Both the position numbers and the translations under genes were made by a program. 64,000 nucleotides of DNA from Actinocatenispora thailandica (GTDB lineage Bacteria; Actinomycetota; Actinomycetes; Mycobacteriales; Micromonosporaceae), in NCBI RefSeq assembly GCF_016865425.1, contig NZ_AP023355.1, positions 778,198 to 842,197 on the forward strand, written 5' to 3'. The notes beneath the pieces were generated by a model, which was given only the letters and a program-made list of their open reading frames with translations, searched no databases and was not told the DNA's origin. Position 1 is the stretch's first letter. Each line of letters opens with the position of its first letter. This document shows positions 1 to 7,793 of this stretch, piece by piece.

Positions 1-763
1 TCAGCGAACCCCGGGCGGTGTTGATCACGACCGCGCCGTCGGGCAACAGCGCGAGCCGCCGCGCGTCGAGCATCCGCCGGGTCGTCGGACCCTCCGGGGC
101 GTGCAGCGTCAGTACGGTGCTGCGCCGGCACAGCTCGTCCAGCTCCACCGGTTGGGCGCCGAGCGCGGCGGCCTCGGCCCGCGGCAGGTACGGGTCGTAG
201 ACCAGGACGGTCGCGTCCAGGTGCTGCACGAGCCGGAGCACCCGGCGGCCGATCCGGGACGCGCCGACCACCCCGATGGTGATCCCGTTGGTACCGGTGG
301 GCGGCATGCCCTCGGTGCGGCGGCTGGCGCGGGTGGCGTGCAGCTGGTGGGCGAACCGGCCGAATCGTTTGGCGCCCAGCACGATCGCCGCGAAGGTGAA
401 CTCGGCGACCGGCACCGAGTTCGCGTCGGCGGCGGACGACACCTGGATGCCGCGGGCGAACACCTCGTCGGTCAGGAACGTCTTGACCGTACCGGCGGAG
501 TGCACCACGGCGCGCAGCTTCGGCGCCAGGTCGAGAACGGCGTGGTCGATCCGCGGCGTTCCCCAGCCGGTGAGCAGCACCTCGGCGTCGGCCAGCGCCG
601 CCGCCGCGACCTCGGTGTCGAGGCTTTGCAGGACGCCGGGATGGGTGACCGTGGCCAGCTCGTACAGCTCGGCGAGGGTCGTCGGGCCAAACAGCGCGCT
701 CAGGTCCGCGTCGCGCATCGCGATGGCAATGCGCAGCTTCCCGCGCCGCCCGGTGTCCGCCAC
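1..763 (-). CDS. D-isomer-specific 2-hydroxyacid dehydrogenase, C-terminus cut by window edge
   Basis: NAD-dependent oxidoreductase of the 2-hydroxyacid dehydrogenase family. I chose the GTG at 763 because AGGAGG lies just upstream (774-769) and the N-terminus then reads MADTGRRGKLRIA. About 254 residues are visible: an N-terminal catalytic part containing the run AVVHSAGTVKTFL, followed by the Rossmann entry TIGVVGASRIGRRVL and the segment HAPEGPTTRRM, typical of the family. The C-terminal catalytic His lies beyond the window. It is divergent from the sugar importer, with a LacI-type half operator 15 nt upstream of the start, so it probably belongs to the same catabolic regulon, perhaps oxidising a sugar-derived acid. 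The substrate cannot be read from the sequence. Confidence 0.85.
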   Translation of the reverse strand, partial: MADTGRRGKLRIAIAMRDADLSALFGPTTLAELYELATVTHPGVLQSLDTEVAAAALADAEVLLTGWGTPRIDHAVLDLAPKLRAVVHSAGTVKTFLTDEVFARGIQVSSAADANSVPVAEFTFAAIVLGAKRFGRFAHQLHATRASRRTEGMPPTGTNGITIGVVGASRIGRRVLRLVQHLDATVLVYDPYLPRAEAAALGAQPVELDELCRRSTVLTLHAPEGPTTRRMLDARRLALLPDGAVVINTARGSL

Positions 764-777
764 CTCGTCCTCCTATA

Positions 778-789
778 GAAATCGCTTAC
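778..789. promoter_or_regulatory. Putative LacI-family operator (imperfect) for the dehydrogenase
   Basis: GAAATCGCTTAC matches the perfect operator GTAAGCGCTTAC found at 923 and 7675 at 10 of 12 positions. It lies just upstream of the ribosome binding site of the minus-strand dehydrogenase, so it would act on that gene. Confidence 0.5.
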
Positions 790-882
790 TATCGAGTTCA
801 GACGTTAGGTCGGCCGCTCTGCGGACGTCAAGTCGCCGGTAGACGCAGGGAAAAGATCGGCTGATTCGGCCGTGGACGGCTC

Positions 883-911
883 TTGACAAGCCAGAGTGCT
901 CGCCGTAACTT
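883..911 (+). promoter_or_regulatory. Sigma-70-type promoter of the sugar-transport operon
   Basis: TTGACA at 883-888 and TAACTT at 906-911 are separated by exactly 17 nt. The promoter is followed within 12 nt by a perfect LacI-type operator, a classic repressor-blocked start. Confidence 0.7.
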
Positions 912-922
912 CGGCGCATCCA

Positions 923-934
923 GTAAGCGCTTAC
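923..934. promoter_or_regulatory. LacI-family operator, perfect palindrome
   Basis: GTAAGCGCTTAC is a perfect 12-bp palindrome with the central CG typical of LacI/GalR-family operators. It sits just downstream of the -10 box of the importer promoter. The same 12 bp recur at 7675, and 10/12 variants occur at 778 and 7587. The cognate regulator is not in this window. Confidence 0.75.
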
Positions 935-965
935 CATCAAAATGGCGGGTGGACGAGGAGCGGGT

Positions 966-1019
966 ATGGGCGTTCGGCTTCGAGGCTGGCCGTCGGTCGG
1001 CGGCCGGGAGATGTGGTGA
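966..1019 (+). other. Possible 17-residue leader ORF ahead of the permease gene
   Basis: An ATG at 966 has the best ribosome binding site in this leader (GAGGAG, 5-nt spacing). It opens MGVRLRGWPSVGGREMW and stops at TGA 1017-1019, overlapping the GTG at 1016 that opens the permease frame. It is either a translationally coupled leader peptide or the true N-terminus of the permease separated from its frame by one more -1 shift. The sequence alone does not decide. Confidence 0.3.
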
Positions 1020-3079
1020 CGGCGGCCGAGCCGGCAGTGCCGGGGGCGCCGGCCGAGCCGGCAGTGCCGGGGGCGCCGGCCGAGCCGGCAGTGCCGGGGG
1101 CGCCGGCCGAGCCGGCAGTGCCGGGGGCGCCGGCCGAGCCGGCAGTGCCGGGGGCGCCGGCCGAGCCGGCAGTGCCGGGGGCGCCGGCCGAGCTGGCGGT
1201 GCCCGGGTCCGCCGACGGCACGGCGACGAGCGCGCGGGCCCGGCGCCGGGCGCAGCGGCGGGCGGCGAAGGCGGTACCGCGGCGGAAGCTGACCCTGCGG
1301 GAGCGCATCCGGCGGGACCGGGTGATGCTGCTCTTGCTGGCGCCGGGATTCCTCTACTTCGTGGTGTTCCACTACGCGCCGCTGCTCGGCTACATCGTCG
1401 CGTTCGAGGACTACCAGCCCTACCTCGGTTTCGTCGACTCCACGTTCACCGGGCTGGCGAACTTCGCCCAGGTGTTCGCCGATCCGGCGTTCTGGCAGGC
1501 GCTGCTCAACACGCTGGAGATCACCGCGCTCCAGCTGGTGTTCTTCTTTCCGGCCCCGATCGGGCTGGCGCTGCTGCTCAACAGCATACTGTCGACGAAG
1601 GTGCGCCGGTTCGTGCAGAGCGTGGTCTACCTGCCGCACTTCATCGGCTGGGTGATCATCGTCTCGATCTTCCAGCAGGTACTCGGGGCCACCGGTGCGC
1701 TGCCCAACATGCTGGACGTGTTGGGGTTGGGCCGGTTCGACGCGATGACCACCCCCTGGTTCTTCCCGTTCCTGGTCACGATCCAGTCGATCTGGAAGGA
1801 CTGCGGCTGGGGCACCATCATCTTCCTCGCCGCGCTGCTCAACATCGACCAGGAGCTGTACGAGGCGGCGGCGGTCGACGGCGCCGGTCGCTGGCAACGG
1901 TTGTGGCGGATCACCCTGCCGGGCCTGATGCCGGTCGTGGTGCTGCTGCTGATCCTCAACCTGGGCAACATCCTGTCGGTCGGGTTCGAGCAGATCGTGT
2001 TGCAGCGCAACAGTGTCGGGCCGGAGCACGGCGAGGTACTCGACACGTACGTCTACTTCCACGGCATCGTCGACAGCCAGTGGGGGCCCTCCGCCGCGGT
2101 CGGCCTGGTGAAGGGGTTCGTCGGGCTCGGCCTCGTCCTCGGCGCGAACAAGCTCGCGCACCTGTTCGGCCAGGAGGGGTGTACTCCGGTGGCAAGTAGT
2201 GCGGCACGCCCGGTGTGGATGGAGAAGCCGTCCGCGCTCGGTACCGGCGCCAAGGTCGCCGTGCTGGTGGTCATCTCGCTGCTCGTGCTGTACCCGTTCG
2301 TGTCGGTGCTGGCGACGAGCCTGTCCACCCAGGCGGACATCTCCCGGCACGGTGGTCTGGTGCTGTTCCCCACCCACCCGACGCTCGCCGCCTACCGCAT
2401 CATCTTCGCGGGTGGCGTGGTGACGGATGCGTTGCTGCGCAGCGTTCTCATCACGGCCGTCGGTACCGGATGCTCGGTCGCGGCGACCGTCGGCATGGCG
2501 TACGGGTTGAGTCGGCGCAACGTGGTCGGTGGCCGGTTCTTCCTGCTGGTGGCGCTGTTCACGATGCTGTTCAGCCCCGGCGTGATCCCGAACTTCCTGG
2601 TGGTCAAGCAGCTCGGGCTGCTCGACACGTACGCCTCGCTGGTGTTGCCGACGCTGGTGAGCGCGTTCAACCTGGTCGTGCTGCGGTCGTTCTTCATGAA
2701 CCTGCCGACCGAACTGTACGAGGCGGCGCGCATCGACGGAGCCGGCGACTTCCGGATCCTGGCGCGGATCGTGCTGCCGCTGTCCAAGGGCGTCCTCGCC
2801 GTCGTCACGCTGTTCTACGCGGTCGGCTACTGGAACGCCTTCTTCAACGCGATGCTGTACGTGAACGACGACAAGTGGCCGCTGTCCATGGTGCTGCGTC
2901 AGTTCGTCCTGCAGGGACAGTCGCTGTCGGACACCGTGACCTCCAGCGAGGCGGCGGCACCCGCGCAGGCGATCCAGATGGCGGTCGTGGTCGTGAGTCT
3001 GGTGCCGATCCTGCTCGTCTACCCGTTCCTGCAGCGGTACTTCACCAAGGGCGTCCTCACCGGCGCCATCAAGGGCTGA
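1016..3079 (+). CDS. Fused ABC sugar-transporter permeases (LplB-like + LplC-like)
   Basis: One open frame encodes two binding-protein-dependent importer permeases. After an Ala/Pro repeat tail (residues 4 to about 64), an LplB-type module begins near RRDRVMLLLLAPGFLYF and contains the EAA loop (YEAAAVDGAGRWQRLWRITL). A second, LplC/YtcP-type module starts at GTG 2189 and has its own EAA loop (YEAARIDGAGDF). In relatives these are separate genes; LplB-like proteins normally end in a GVY motif. Here GVYSGGK-stop is present in the next frame at 2179-2199, so one base appears to be missing in the GGGG run at 2176-2179. The start is uncertain (GTG 1013 or 1016; the frame is open back to 896 but crosses the promoter and operator). 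The pair should work with the downstream lipoprotein; no ATPase gene is nearby, so a shared MsiK-type ATPase is likely. Confidence 0.85.
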   Translation: MTAAEPAVPGAPAEPAVPGAPAEPAVPGAPAEPAVPGAPAEPAVPGAPAEPAVPGAPAELAVPGSADGTATSARARRRAQRRAAKAVPRRKLTLRERIRRDRVMLLLLAPGFLYFVVFHYAPLLGYIVAFEDYQPYLGFVDSTFTGLANFAQVFADPAFWQALLNTLEITALQLVFFFPAPIGLALLLNSILSTKVRRFVQSVVYLPHFIGWVIIVSIFQQVLGATGALPNMLDVLGLGRFDAMTTPWFFPFLVTIQSIWKDCGWGTIIFLAALLNIDQELYEAAAVDGAGRWQRLWRITLPGLMPVVVLLLILNLGNILSVGFEQIVLQRNSVGPEHGEVLDTYVYFHGIVDSQWGPSAAVGLVKGFVGLGLVLGANKLAHLFGQEGCTPVASSAARPVWMEKPSALGTGAKVAVLVVISLLVLYPFVSVLATSLSTQADISRHGGLVLFPTHPTLAAYRIIFAGGVVTDALLRSVLITAVGTGCSVAATVGMAYGLSRRNVVGGRFFLLVALFTMLFSPGVIPNFLVVKQLGLLDTYASLVLPTLVSAFNLVVLRSFFMNLPTELYEAARIDGAGDFRILARIVLPLSKGVLAVVTLFYAVGYWNAFFNAMLYVNDDKWPLSMVLRQFVLQGQSLSDTVTSSEAAAPAQAIQMAVVVVSLVPILLVYPFLQRYFTKGVLTGAIKG
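1025..1207. repeat. 27-bp tandem repeat encoding AEPAVPGAP
   Basis: Six identical 27-bp units begin at 1025, 1052, 1079, 1106, 1133 and 1160. A diverged seventh follows at 1187. In the permease frame each encodes AEPAVPGAP, making a disordered cytoplasmic N-terminal tail. There are no spacers, so it is a coding minisatellite, not a CRISPR array. Confidence 0.95.
2176..2199 (+). other. Probable -1 frameshift at the junction of the two permease genes
   Basis: The run GGGG at 2176-2179 is followed by TGTACTCCGGTGGCAAGTAG. With one more G the upstream protein would end EGVYSGGK and stop at 2197-2199, the family's usual ending. The second permease would then start at GTG 2189, with AGGAGGGG upstream. 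As given, the frame instead reads through and fuses the genes. Confidence 0.7.
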
Positions 3080-3108
3080 CTGACCCCCAAGACCTAGAGG
3101 AGAGATCC

Positions 3109-4779
3109 GTGGGAATCGACGAATCGTCGCTCGCGATGGGCCGGCGCGGCTTCCTGCGTACCGGCGCCGGTGCGGTTCTGGCCGGAGCGCTGGGTACCGG
3201 CGCCCTGTCCACCCTCGCCGGTTGTGGTTCGGGCGGCGACACGAGCAAGGTGTCCAGTGCCGCCGACGTGAAGCTGCCGACCAGCGTTCCCTACCAGGGG
3301 CCGGAGCCGGACATCGCGGCGACCGCGGACGGCGTCCCGGCGGCGTTCTACAACTACCCGAAGCCGCAGCGGGCGTTCCCGAACCCGCCGCTGAAGAACG
3401 AGAAGATCAGCGCGATCACCAACGTGTTCGGTCCGCCGCCGCCGGGGCGCTCGAAGAACCCGGCCTGGCAGGAGATCGAGAAGCGGCTCGGCGCCCAGGT
3501 CGACATCACCTCGGTGTCCTCGGCCGACTACGAGACCAAGCTGAACACGGTGATCGCCGGCGGCAAGCTGCCCGACATCATGCTGTACGACGGTGCCGGC
3601 ATCAGCAACCTGCCAAGGTTCCTGGAGTCGGCGTGTGCCGACCTGACGCCGCTGCTCGGTGGTGACAAGGCCAAGCAGTACCCGCACCTGGCGATGATCC
3701 CGAAGGCGGTGTGGGAGACCTGCACCCAGGCCGGGAAGCTCTACTTCCTGCCGATTCCGCGGAGCATCGTCGGCGGTTCGGGCTTCTACAACTCGACGCT
3801 GTTCGGCCAGGTCGGCGTCGGCGACACCACCGCGATCAAGAACGCGGACGAGTTCCTCGGGGTGCTCAAGCAGCTGACCCGACCGAAGCAGAACCGGTGG
3901 GCGCTGGGCAGCACCAACTTCGGTACCACGCCGTTCCACCACATCTTCGGTACGCCGAACGTCTGGAAGCTCGACGGCGGGAAGCTCGTCAAGAACTACG
4001 AGACCGACGAGTACAAGGCGACGCTGGAGTTCCTCGTCAAGGCGCACCGGGCCGGCTGCTTCGTGCCCGGGTCCGAGGGGTGGACCAAGCAGCAGATGCA
4101 GAACGCGTTCGCCGCCGGCAAGGTGGCGATGATCTACGACGGGCTCCCCGCGTACGCCGGCCCGACCGGGTACTTCCGCACGCTGCCGCAGACCCACAAG
4201 GGCTACCAGGCGAAGCCGTTCCTGCCGTTCGGGCACGACGGCGGCAAGCCGGTGACGTGGAAGGACAACATCGCCTTCGGCTGGATCATGCTCGCCAAGG
4301 CCGACGAGAAGCGACTGCACACGGTCCTGAAGGCGTGCGACTTCCTCGCCTCGCCGTTCGGGACCGAGGAGTACCTGCTGCTCAACTACGGTGTCGAGGG
4401 GGCCGACTACTCGCTGGACGCGAAGGGCAACCCGTCGCTGACCGCGAAGGGGAACCAGGACACGCTCGTACCGTGGAAGTTCCTGTCCGCGCCGTCCCAG
4501 GTGGTGTACGACCCGAGTTCGCGGGACTACGTGGACATCCTGCACGGCGCGTACGCGAAGCTGATTCCCGGTTCGGTCGCGAACCCGGTCGACACCCTCT
4601 ACTCGCCGACCGACGGCAAGCAGGGTGCGACGCTGAACCAGGCCGTGTCCGACACGGTCACCTCGATCATCGCCGGCCGCAAGCCGCTGTCCGCCTTCGA
4701 CGACGCGGTCAAGAAGTGGCGGTCCGGTGGCGGCGACACCATCCGCAAGGAGTACGAGCAGGCGCTGGGCAAGAAGTAG
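3109..4779 (+). CDS. Extracellular sugar-binding lipoprotein (LplA-like, family 1)
   Basis: Substrate-binding component of the ABC importer. Translation starts at GTG 3109 after GAGGAGAG. The N-terminus carries a twin-arginine motif (RRGFLR, residues 12-17) and a lipobox ending at Cys39 (STLAGC), so the protein is exported, probably by Tat, and lipid-anchored outside the membrane. The 556-residue length and the motif KNPAWQEIEKRLG near residue 125 fit large LplA-type oligosaccharide-binding proteins. It is 29 nt downstream of the permease frame in the same operon. The ligand is unknown; the neighbouring fucosidase and exported polysaccharide/glycoprotein enzymes suggest fragments of a complex glycan. 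Confidence 0.9.
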   Translation: MGIDESSLAMGRRGFLRTGAGAVLAGALGTGALSTLAGCGSGGDTSKVSSAADVKLPTSVPYQGPEPDIAATADGVPAAFYNYPKPQRAFPNPPLKNEKISAITNVFGPPPPGRSKNPAWQEIEKRLGAQVDITSVSSADYETKLNTVIAGGKLPDIMLYDGAGISNLPRFLESACADLTPLLGGDKAKQYPHLAMIPKAVWETCTQAGKLYFLPIPRSIVGGSGFYNSTLFGQVGVGDTTAIKNADEFLGVLKQLTRPKQNRWALGSTNFGTTPFHHIFGTPNVWKLDGGKLVKNYETDEYKATLEFLVKAHRAGCFVPGSEGWTKQQMQNAFAAGKVAMIYDGLPAYAGPTGYFRTLPQTHKGYQAKPFLPFGHDGGKPVTWKDNIAFGWIMLAKADEKRLHTVLKACDFLASPFGTEEYLLLNYGVEGADYSLDAKGNPSLTAKGNQDTLVPWKFLSAPSQVVYDPSSRDYVDILHGAYAKLIPGSVANPVDTLYSPTDGKQGATLNQAVSDTVTSIIAGRKPLSAFDDAVKKWRSGGGDTIRKEYEQALGKK

Positions 4780-4782
4780 CCG

Positions 4783-4855
4783 AACCCCGGTCCACGGTCG
4801 ACCGGGCGACGGCTGCGACGCAGCCCCGGAGCCGCCGGATGGCGGGACCGGGGTT
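4783..4855 (+). terminator. Possible weak terminator/processing stem after the binding protein
   Basis: AACCCCGGTCC (4783-4793) pairs with GGACCGGGGTT (4845-4855), enclosing a smaller GCTGCG/CGCAGC hairpin. There is no T-run. It may attenuate transcription between the binding-protein gene and the fucosidase gene. Confidence 0.4.
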
Positions 4856-4953
4856 GCCTGCGGCGGACCCGACACCGCGCGTGCCCCGCGCTGCTGCGCG
4901 GCACGGGCGGGCATGGAAACATCGGATGTGTGCACCCGAAGGAAGAGGACACC

Positions 4954-6234
4954 ATGACCGACGACGTGGCGGCACGCACCCGGTGGTTGGTGCAGGAACG
5001 GTTCGGGCTGTTCGTCCACTGGGGTATCTACGCCGCGGCCGGCCGGCACGAATGGGTCAAGTCGCGGGAGAGGCTCACCGACGAGCAGTACCAGCGCTAT
5101 TTCGATCATTTCGACCCGGACCTGTACGACCCGGCCGAGTGGGCGGAGACGGCCTGGGCGGCGGGGATGCGCTACATCGTGGTCACCACCAAGCACCACG
5201 ACGGCTTCTGTCTGTGGGACTCGGCGCTCACCGACTACAAGGTGACGAACACGCCGTACGGCAAGGATCTGCTCGGCCCGCTGGTGTCGGCGTTCCGGGA
5301 CCGCGGTTTCAAGATCGGCTTCTACCACTCGCTGCTGGACTGGCACCATCCGGAGTTCCCGGTGGACCTGTACCACCCGCAGCCTGACGATGCGGACTTC
5401 ATCGCGGCGCACGCCGACCGGGACGTGTCGAAGTACGCGGACTACCTGCACGGCCAGGTACGCGAGCTGCTCACGAACTTCGGCCGGATCGACGTGCTGT
5501 GGTTCGACTTCTCGTACCCGGGGCGCGGGTTCAACGCCAAGGGACGCGACGAGTGGCGCTCCGAACAGCTGCTCGCGATGGTGCGCGAGCTGCAGCCGCA
5601 CATCATCGTCAACAACCGGCTCGACCTGGGCGCCGGCGACCTGCTCACCCCCGAGCAGGTGCAGCCGGCAAGCGCGGTCACCACCGCCGGAGCGCCGGGC
5701 GTGCCCTGGGAGGCCTGCCAGACGCTGAACGGATCGTGGGGCTACGACCGGGACAACCTGGACTGGAAGTCGACCGATCTGTTGCTGCGCATGCTGATCG
5801 ACGGCGTCGCCAAGGGCGGCAACCTGTTGCTCAACGTCGGGCCGACCGCGCGCGGCGAGTTCGAACCGCGGGCGGTCGAGCGGCTGGCCGGCATCGGCGA
5901 GTGGCTGCGCCGGCACGAGCGGTCCATCCGCGGCGCCGGGCCGAGCGGGTTCACCGCACCGCCGGACTGCCGGTACACCCAGGTCGGGAACAGGTTGTAC
6001 GTGCACCTGTTCGCCTGGCCGATGCGGCACCTGCGGCTGCCCGGACTCGCCGGCAGGGTCGAGTACGCGCAGCTGCTGCACGACGCGTCCGAGGTGCGGC
6101 CGCTGGTGCTGGACGACGCCGAGCCCGGGCACGAGTACCTCGGTACGCCGGACGGGACGCTCACGTTGCAACTGCCGGTGCAGCGGCCGGACGTCGCGAT
6201 CCCGGTGATCGAGCTGTTCCTCGGCGAGGGCTGA
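4954..6234 (+). CDS. Alpha-L-fucosidase, glycoside hydrolase family 29
   Basis: Retaining exo-fucosidase releasing L-fucose from glycans. The start ATG 4954 has GAAGAGGAC upstream; a GTG at 4930 in frame is less likely. The protein is 426 residues and opens with FGLFVHWGIYAA. It continues with the GH29 landmarks TTKHHDGFCLWDS near residue 85 and FKIGFYHSLLDWHHPEF. The predicted nucleophile is Asp185 in VLWFDFSYPG. No signal peptide is visible, so it should act in the cytoplasm on imported oligosaccharides. It lies downstream of the importer and upstream of an NAD-dependent sugar oxidoreductase in the same direction. Confidence 0.92.
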   Translation: MTDDVAARTRWLVQERFGLFVHWGIYAAAGRHEWVKSRERLTDEQYQRYFDHFDPDLYDPAEWAETAWAAGMRYIVVTTKHHDGFCLWDSALTDYKVTNTPYGKDLLGPLVSAFRDRGFKIGFYHSLLDWHHPEFPVDLYHPQPDDADFIAAHADRDVSKYADYLHGQVRELLTNFGRIDVLWFDFSYPGRGFNAKGRDEWRSEQLLAMVRELQPHIIVNNRLDLGAGDLLTPEQVQPASAVTTAGAPGVPWEACQTLNGSWGYDRDNLDWKSTDLLLRMLIDGVAKGGNLLLNVGPTARGEFEPRAVERLAGIGEWLRRHERSIRGAGPSGFTAPPDCRYTQVGNRLYVHLFAWPMRHLRLPGLAGRVEYAQLLHDASEVRPLVLDDAEPGHEYLGTPDGTLTLQLPVQRPDVAIPVIELFLGEG

Positions 6235-6335
6235 GCGGTGGCGGTGGGACGCCCCGCGCCCGGCGGCGGTGGTGCCGGCGGGGCGCGGCAGGATGCGTCG
6301 GACGGATGCGGTAGGCGGACGAGGATGGGGGAGCG

Positions 6336-7517
6336 ATGAGCGACGAGGTACGGCTGGGCGTGATCGGGTTCGGCTTGCGCCGCAGCCTTGCCGTGGCGGC
6401 ACACCGGCCCGGCGCCGGCTCGCGGGTGGTCGCGGTCTGCGACCTGGACGAGCAAGTGCGGGCGAAGGAGGCGGCGGAGTTCGGCGCCGAGCTGGTCACG
6501 GCCGACTACCGCGACCTGATCGCCTCGCCCGAGGTGGACGCGATCGTCGTCAACACGCCGGACCACACGCACGAGGCGATCGCGCTCGACGTGCTGCGCG
6601 GCGGCAAGCCGGTGTACGTGGAGAAGCCGCTCGGCATCACCATCGAGCAGTGCGACGCGATGCTGCGTACCGCCCGGGACACCGGCACCCGGATCTACGT
6701 CGGGCACAACATGCGGCACATGGGCGTGGTGCGGCTGATGCGCGACATCGTCGCGCGGGGCGACATCGGTACCCCGCAGACGGTGTGGGTGCGGCACTTC
6801 GTCGGGCACGGCGGCGACTTCTACTTCAAGGACTGGCATGCGGACCGGCGCAACACCACCGGCCTGCTGCTGCAGAAGGCCGCACACGACATCGATGTGC
6901 TGCACTGGATCGCCGGCGGCTACGCCCAGCAGGTGCAGGCGCTGGGCGATCTGAAGGTGTACGGCGACCTGCCGCGCCGCGCGCCCGGCGAACCGAAGAC
7001 CGACGACTGGCTCGCCCCGGCGACGAACTGGCCGCCGCGCTCCCAGCACGACCTCAACGACGTGGTCGACGTGGAGGACGTGTCGTTGGTGAACATGCGG
7101 CTGGACAACGGCGTGCTCGCCGCGTACCAGCAGTGTCACTTCACCCCGGACTACTGGCGCAACTACACGGTGATCGGCGACGCCGGCCGGTTGGAGAACT
7201 TCGGCGACGGGCCGGGCGACGTGGTGAAGGTGTGGAACGCCAAGCGATCCGGCTACCGCCCGGATGCCGACATCGAGTACCGGGTGCCGGACTCGGGCGG
7301 CTCGCACGGCGGCGCCGATCCGAAGATCATCGCGGAGTTCTGCCGGTTCGTCCGGGAGGGCGGCAGGACCGACACGTCGCCGGTCGCCGCCCGGATGAGC
7401 GTCGCGGCCGGCGTGCAGGCGACGAAGTCGTTGCGGGACAACGGCACTCCGTACGACGTGCCACCGCTCGATCCGGAGCTGGTGGACTACTTCGAGGGTG
7501 GTCAGGTGCGGCGCTGA
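6336..7517 (+). CDS. Gfo/Idh/MocA family sugar oxidoreductase
   Basis: NAD(P)-dependent dehydrogenase acting on a sugar or inositol-like substrate. ATG 6336 follows GGGGGAG. The 393-residue protein begins VRLGVIGFGLRRSLA, a slightly altered Rossmann loop. It has the family's catalytic VEKPLG at about residues 96-101 and a C-terminal substrate domain containing GGSHGGADP. It is the last gene before a strong hairpin, so it closes the importer operon. Substrate unknown; fucose or another imported sugar is an inference from context. Confidence 0.9.
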   Translation: MSDEVRLGVIGFGLRRSLAVAAHRPGAGSRVVAVCDLDEQVRAKEAAEFGAELVTADYRDLIASPEVDAIVVNTPDHTHEAIALDVLRGGKPVYVEKPLGITIEQCDAMLRTARDTGTRIYVGHNMRHMGVVRLMRDIVARGDIGTPQTVWVRHFVGHGGDFYFKDWHADRRNTTGLLLQKAAHDIDVLHWIAGGYAQQVQALGDLKVYGDLPRRAPGEPKTDDWLAPATNWPPRSQHDLNDVVDVEDVSLVNMRLDNGVLAAYQQCHFTPDYWRNYTVIGDAGRLENFGDGPGDVVKVWNAKRSGYRPDADIEYRVPDSGGSHGGADPKIIAEFCRFVREGGRTDTSPVAARMSVAAGVQATKSLRDNGTPYDVPPLDPELVDYFEGGQVRR

Positions 7518-7535
7518 CCTGACCGGACCGGTCCC

Positions 7536-7569
7536 ACGGCCCCGACACCGTCGACGGTGTCGGGGCCGT
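7536..7569 (+). terminator. Strong hairpin terminator closing the importer operon
   Basis: A perfect 34-bp palindrome: ACGGCCCCGACACCG (7536-7550), TCGA, then CGGTGTCGGGGCCGT (7555-7569). It stands 19 nt past the oxidoreductase stop. There is no U-tract, as usual in high-GC actinobacteria. Confidence 0.85.
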
Positions 7570-7586
7570 CGTGCGTGGCGGCAACA

Positions 7587-7598
7587 GTAATCGCTTTC
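7587..7598. promoter_or_regulatory. Second LacI-type operator, imperfect
   Basis: GTAATCGCTTTC matches the perfect operator at 10 of 12 positions. It lies 88 bp upstream of the perfect copy at 7675, a spacing that would allow repressor looping over the promoter of the exported-enzyme operon. Confidence 0.45.
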
Positions 7599-7663
7599 TA
7601 TCCCCCTTTCTATATTCGTTCGTCGATTCTTCGACTTCCTTGGTATTGAGCCATCTTTGGCCC

Positions 7664-7692
7664 TTGACGAACGAGTAAGCGCTTACCAGACT
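7664..7692 (+). promoter_or_regulatory. Promoter of the exported-enzyme operon with internal LacI operator
   Basis: TTGACG at 7664-7669 is a good -35; a poor -10 candidate CAGACT lies 17 nt on at 7687-7692. The perfect palindrome GTAAGCGCTTAC occupies 7675-7686, in the spacer, where bound repressor would exclude polymerase. Confidence 0.65.
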
Positions 7693-7793
7693 GTGTGACG
7701 TGCCGCGCGGTTCGCGAACCCTGTCTCGACCGCCGGTCCGTTCCTGCCCCGCACCGTTCGCCGGCCCCTGCCGGCTCCAGTAGGAGTGTGAAC

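Noticed and set aside
1025..1207. Regular 27-bp repeats resembling a CRISPR array
   Set aside because: Units are contiguous without spacers, translate in frame, and no cas genes are near.
3094..6402. A 1102-codon open frame on the minus strand opposite the binding protein and fucosidase genes
   Set aside because: High GC leaves antisense frames open; the plus strand has recognisable domains and ribosome binding sites, the minus frame has none.
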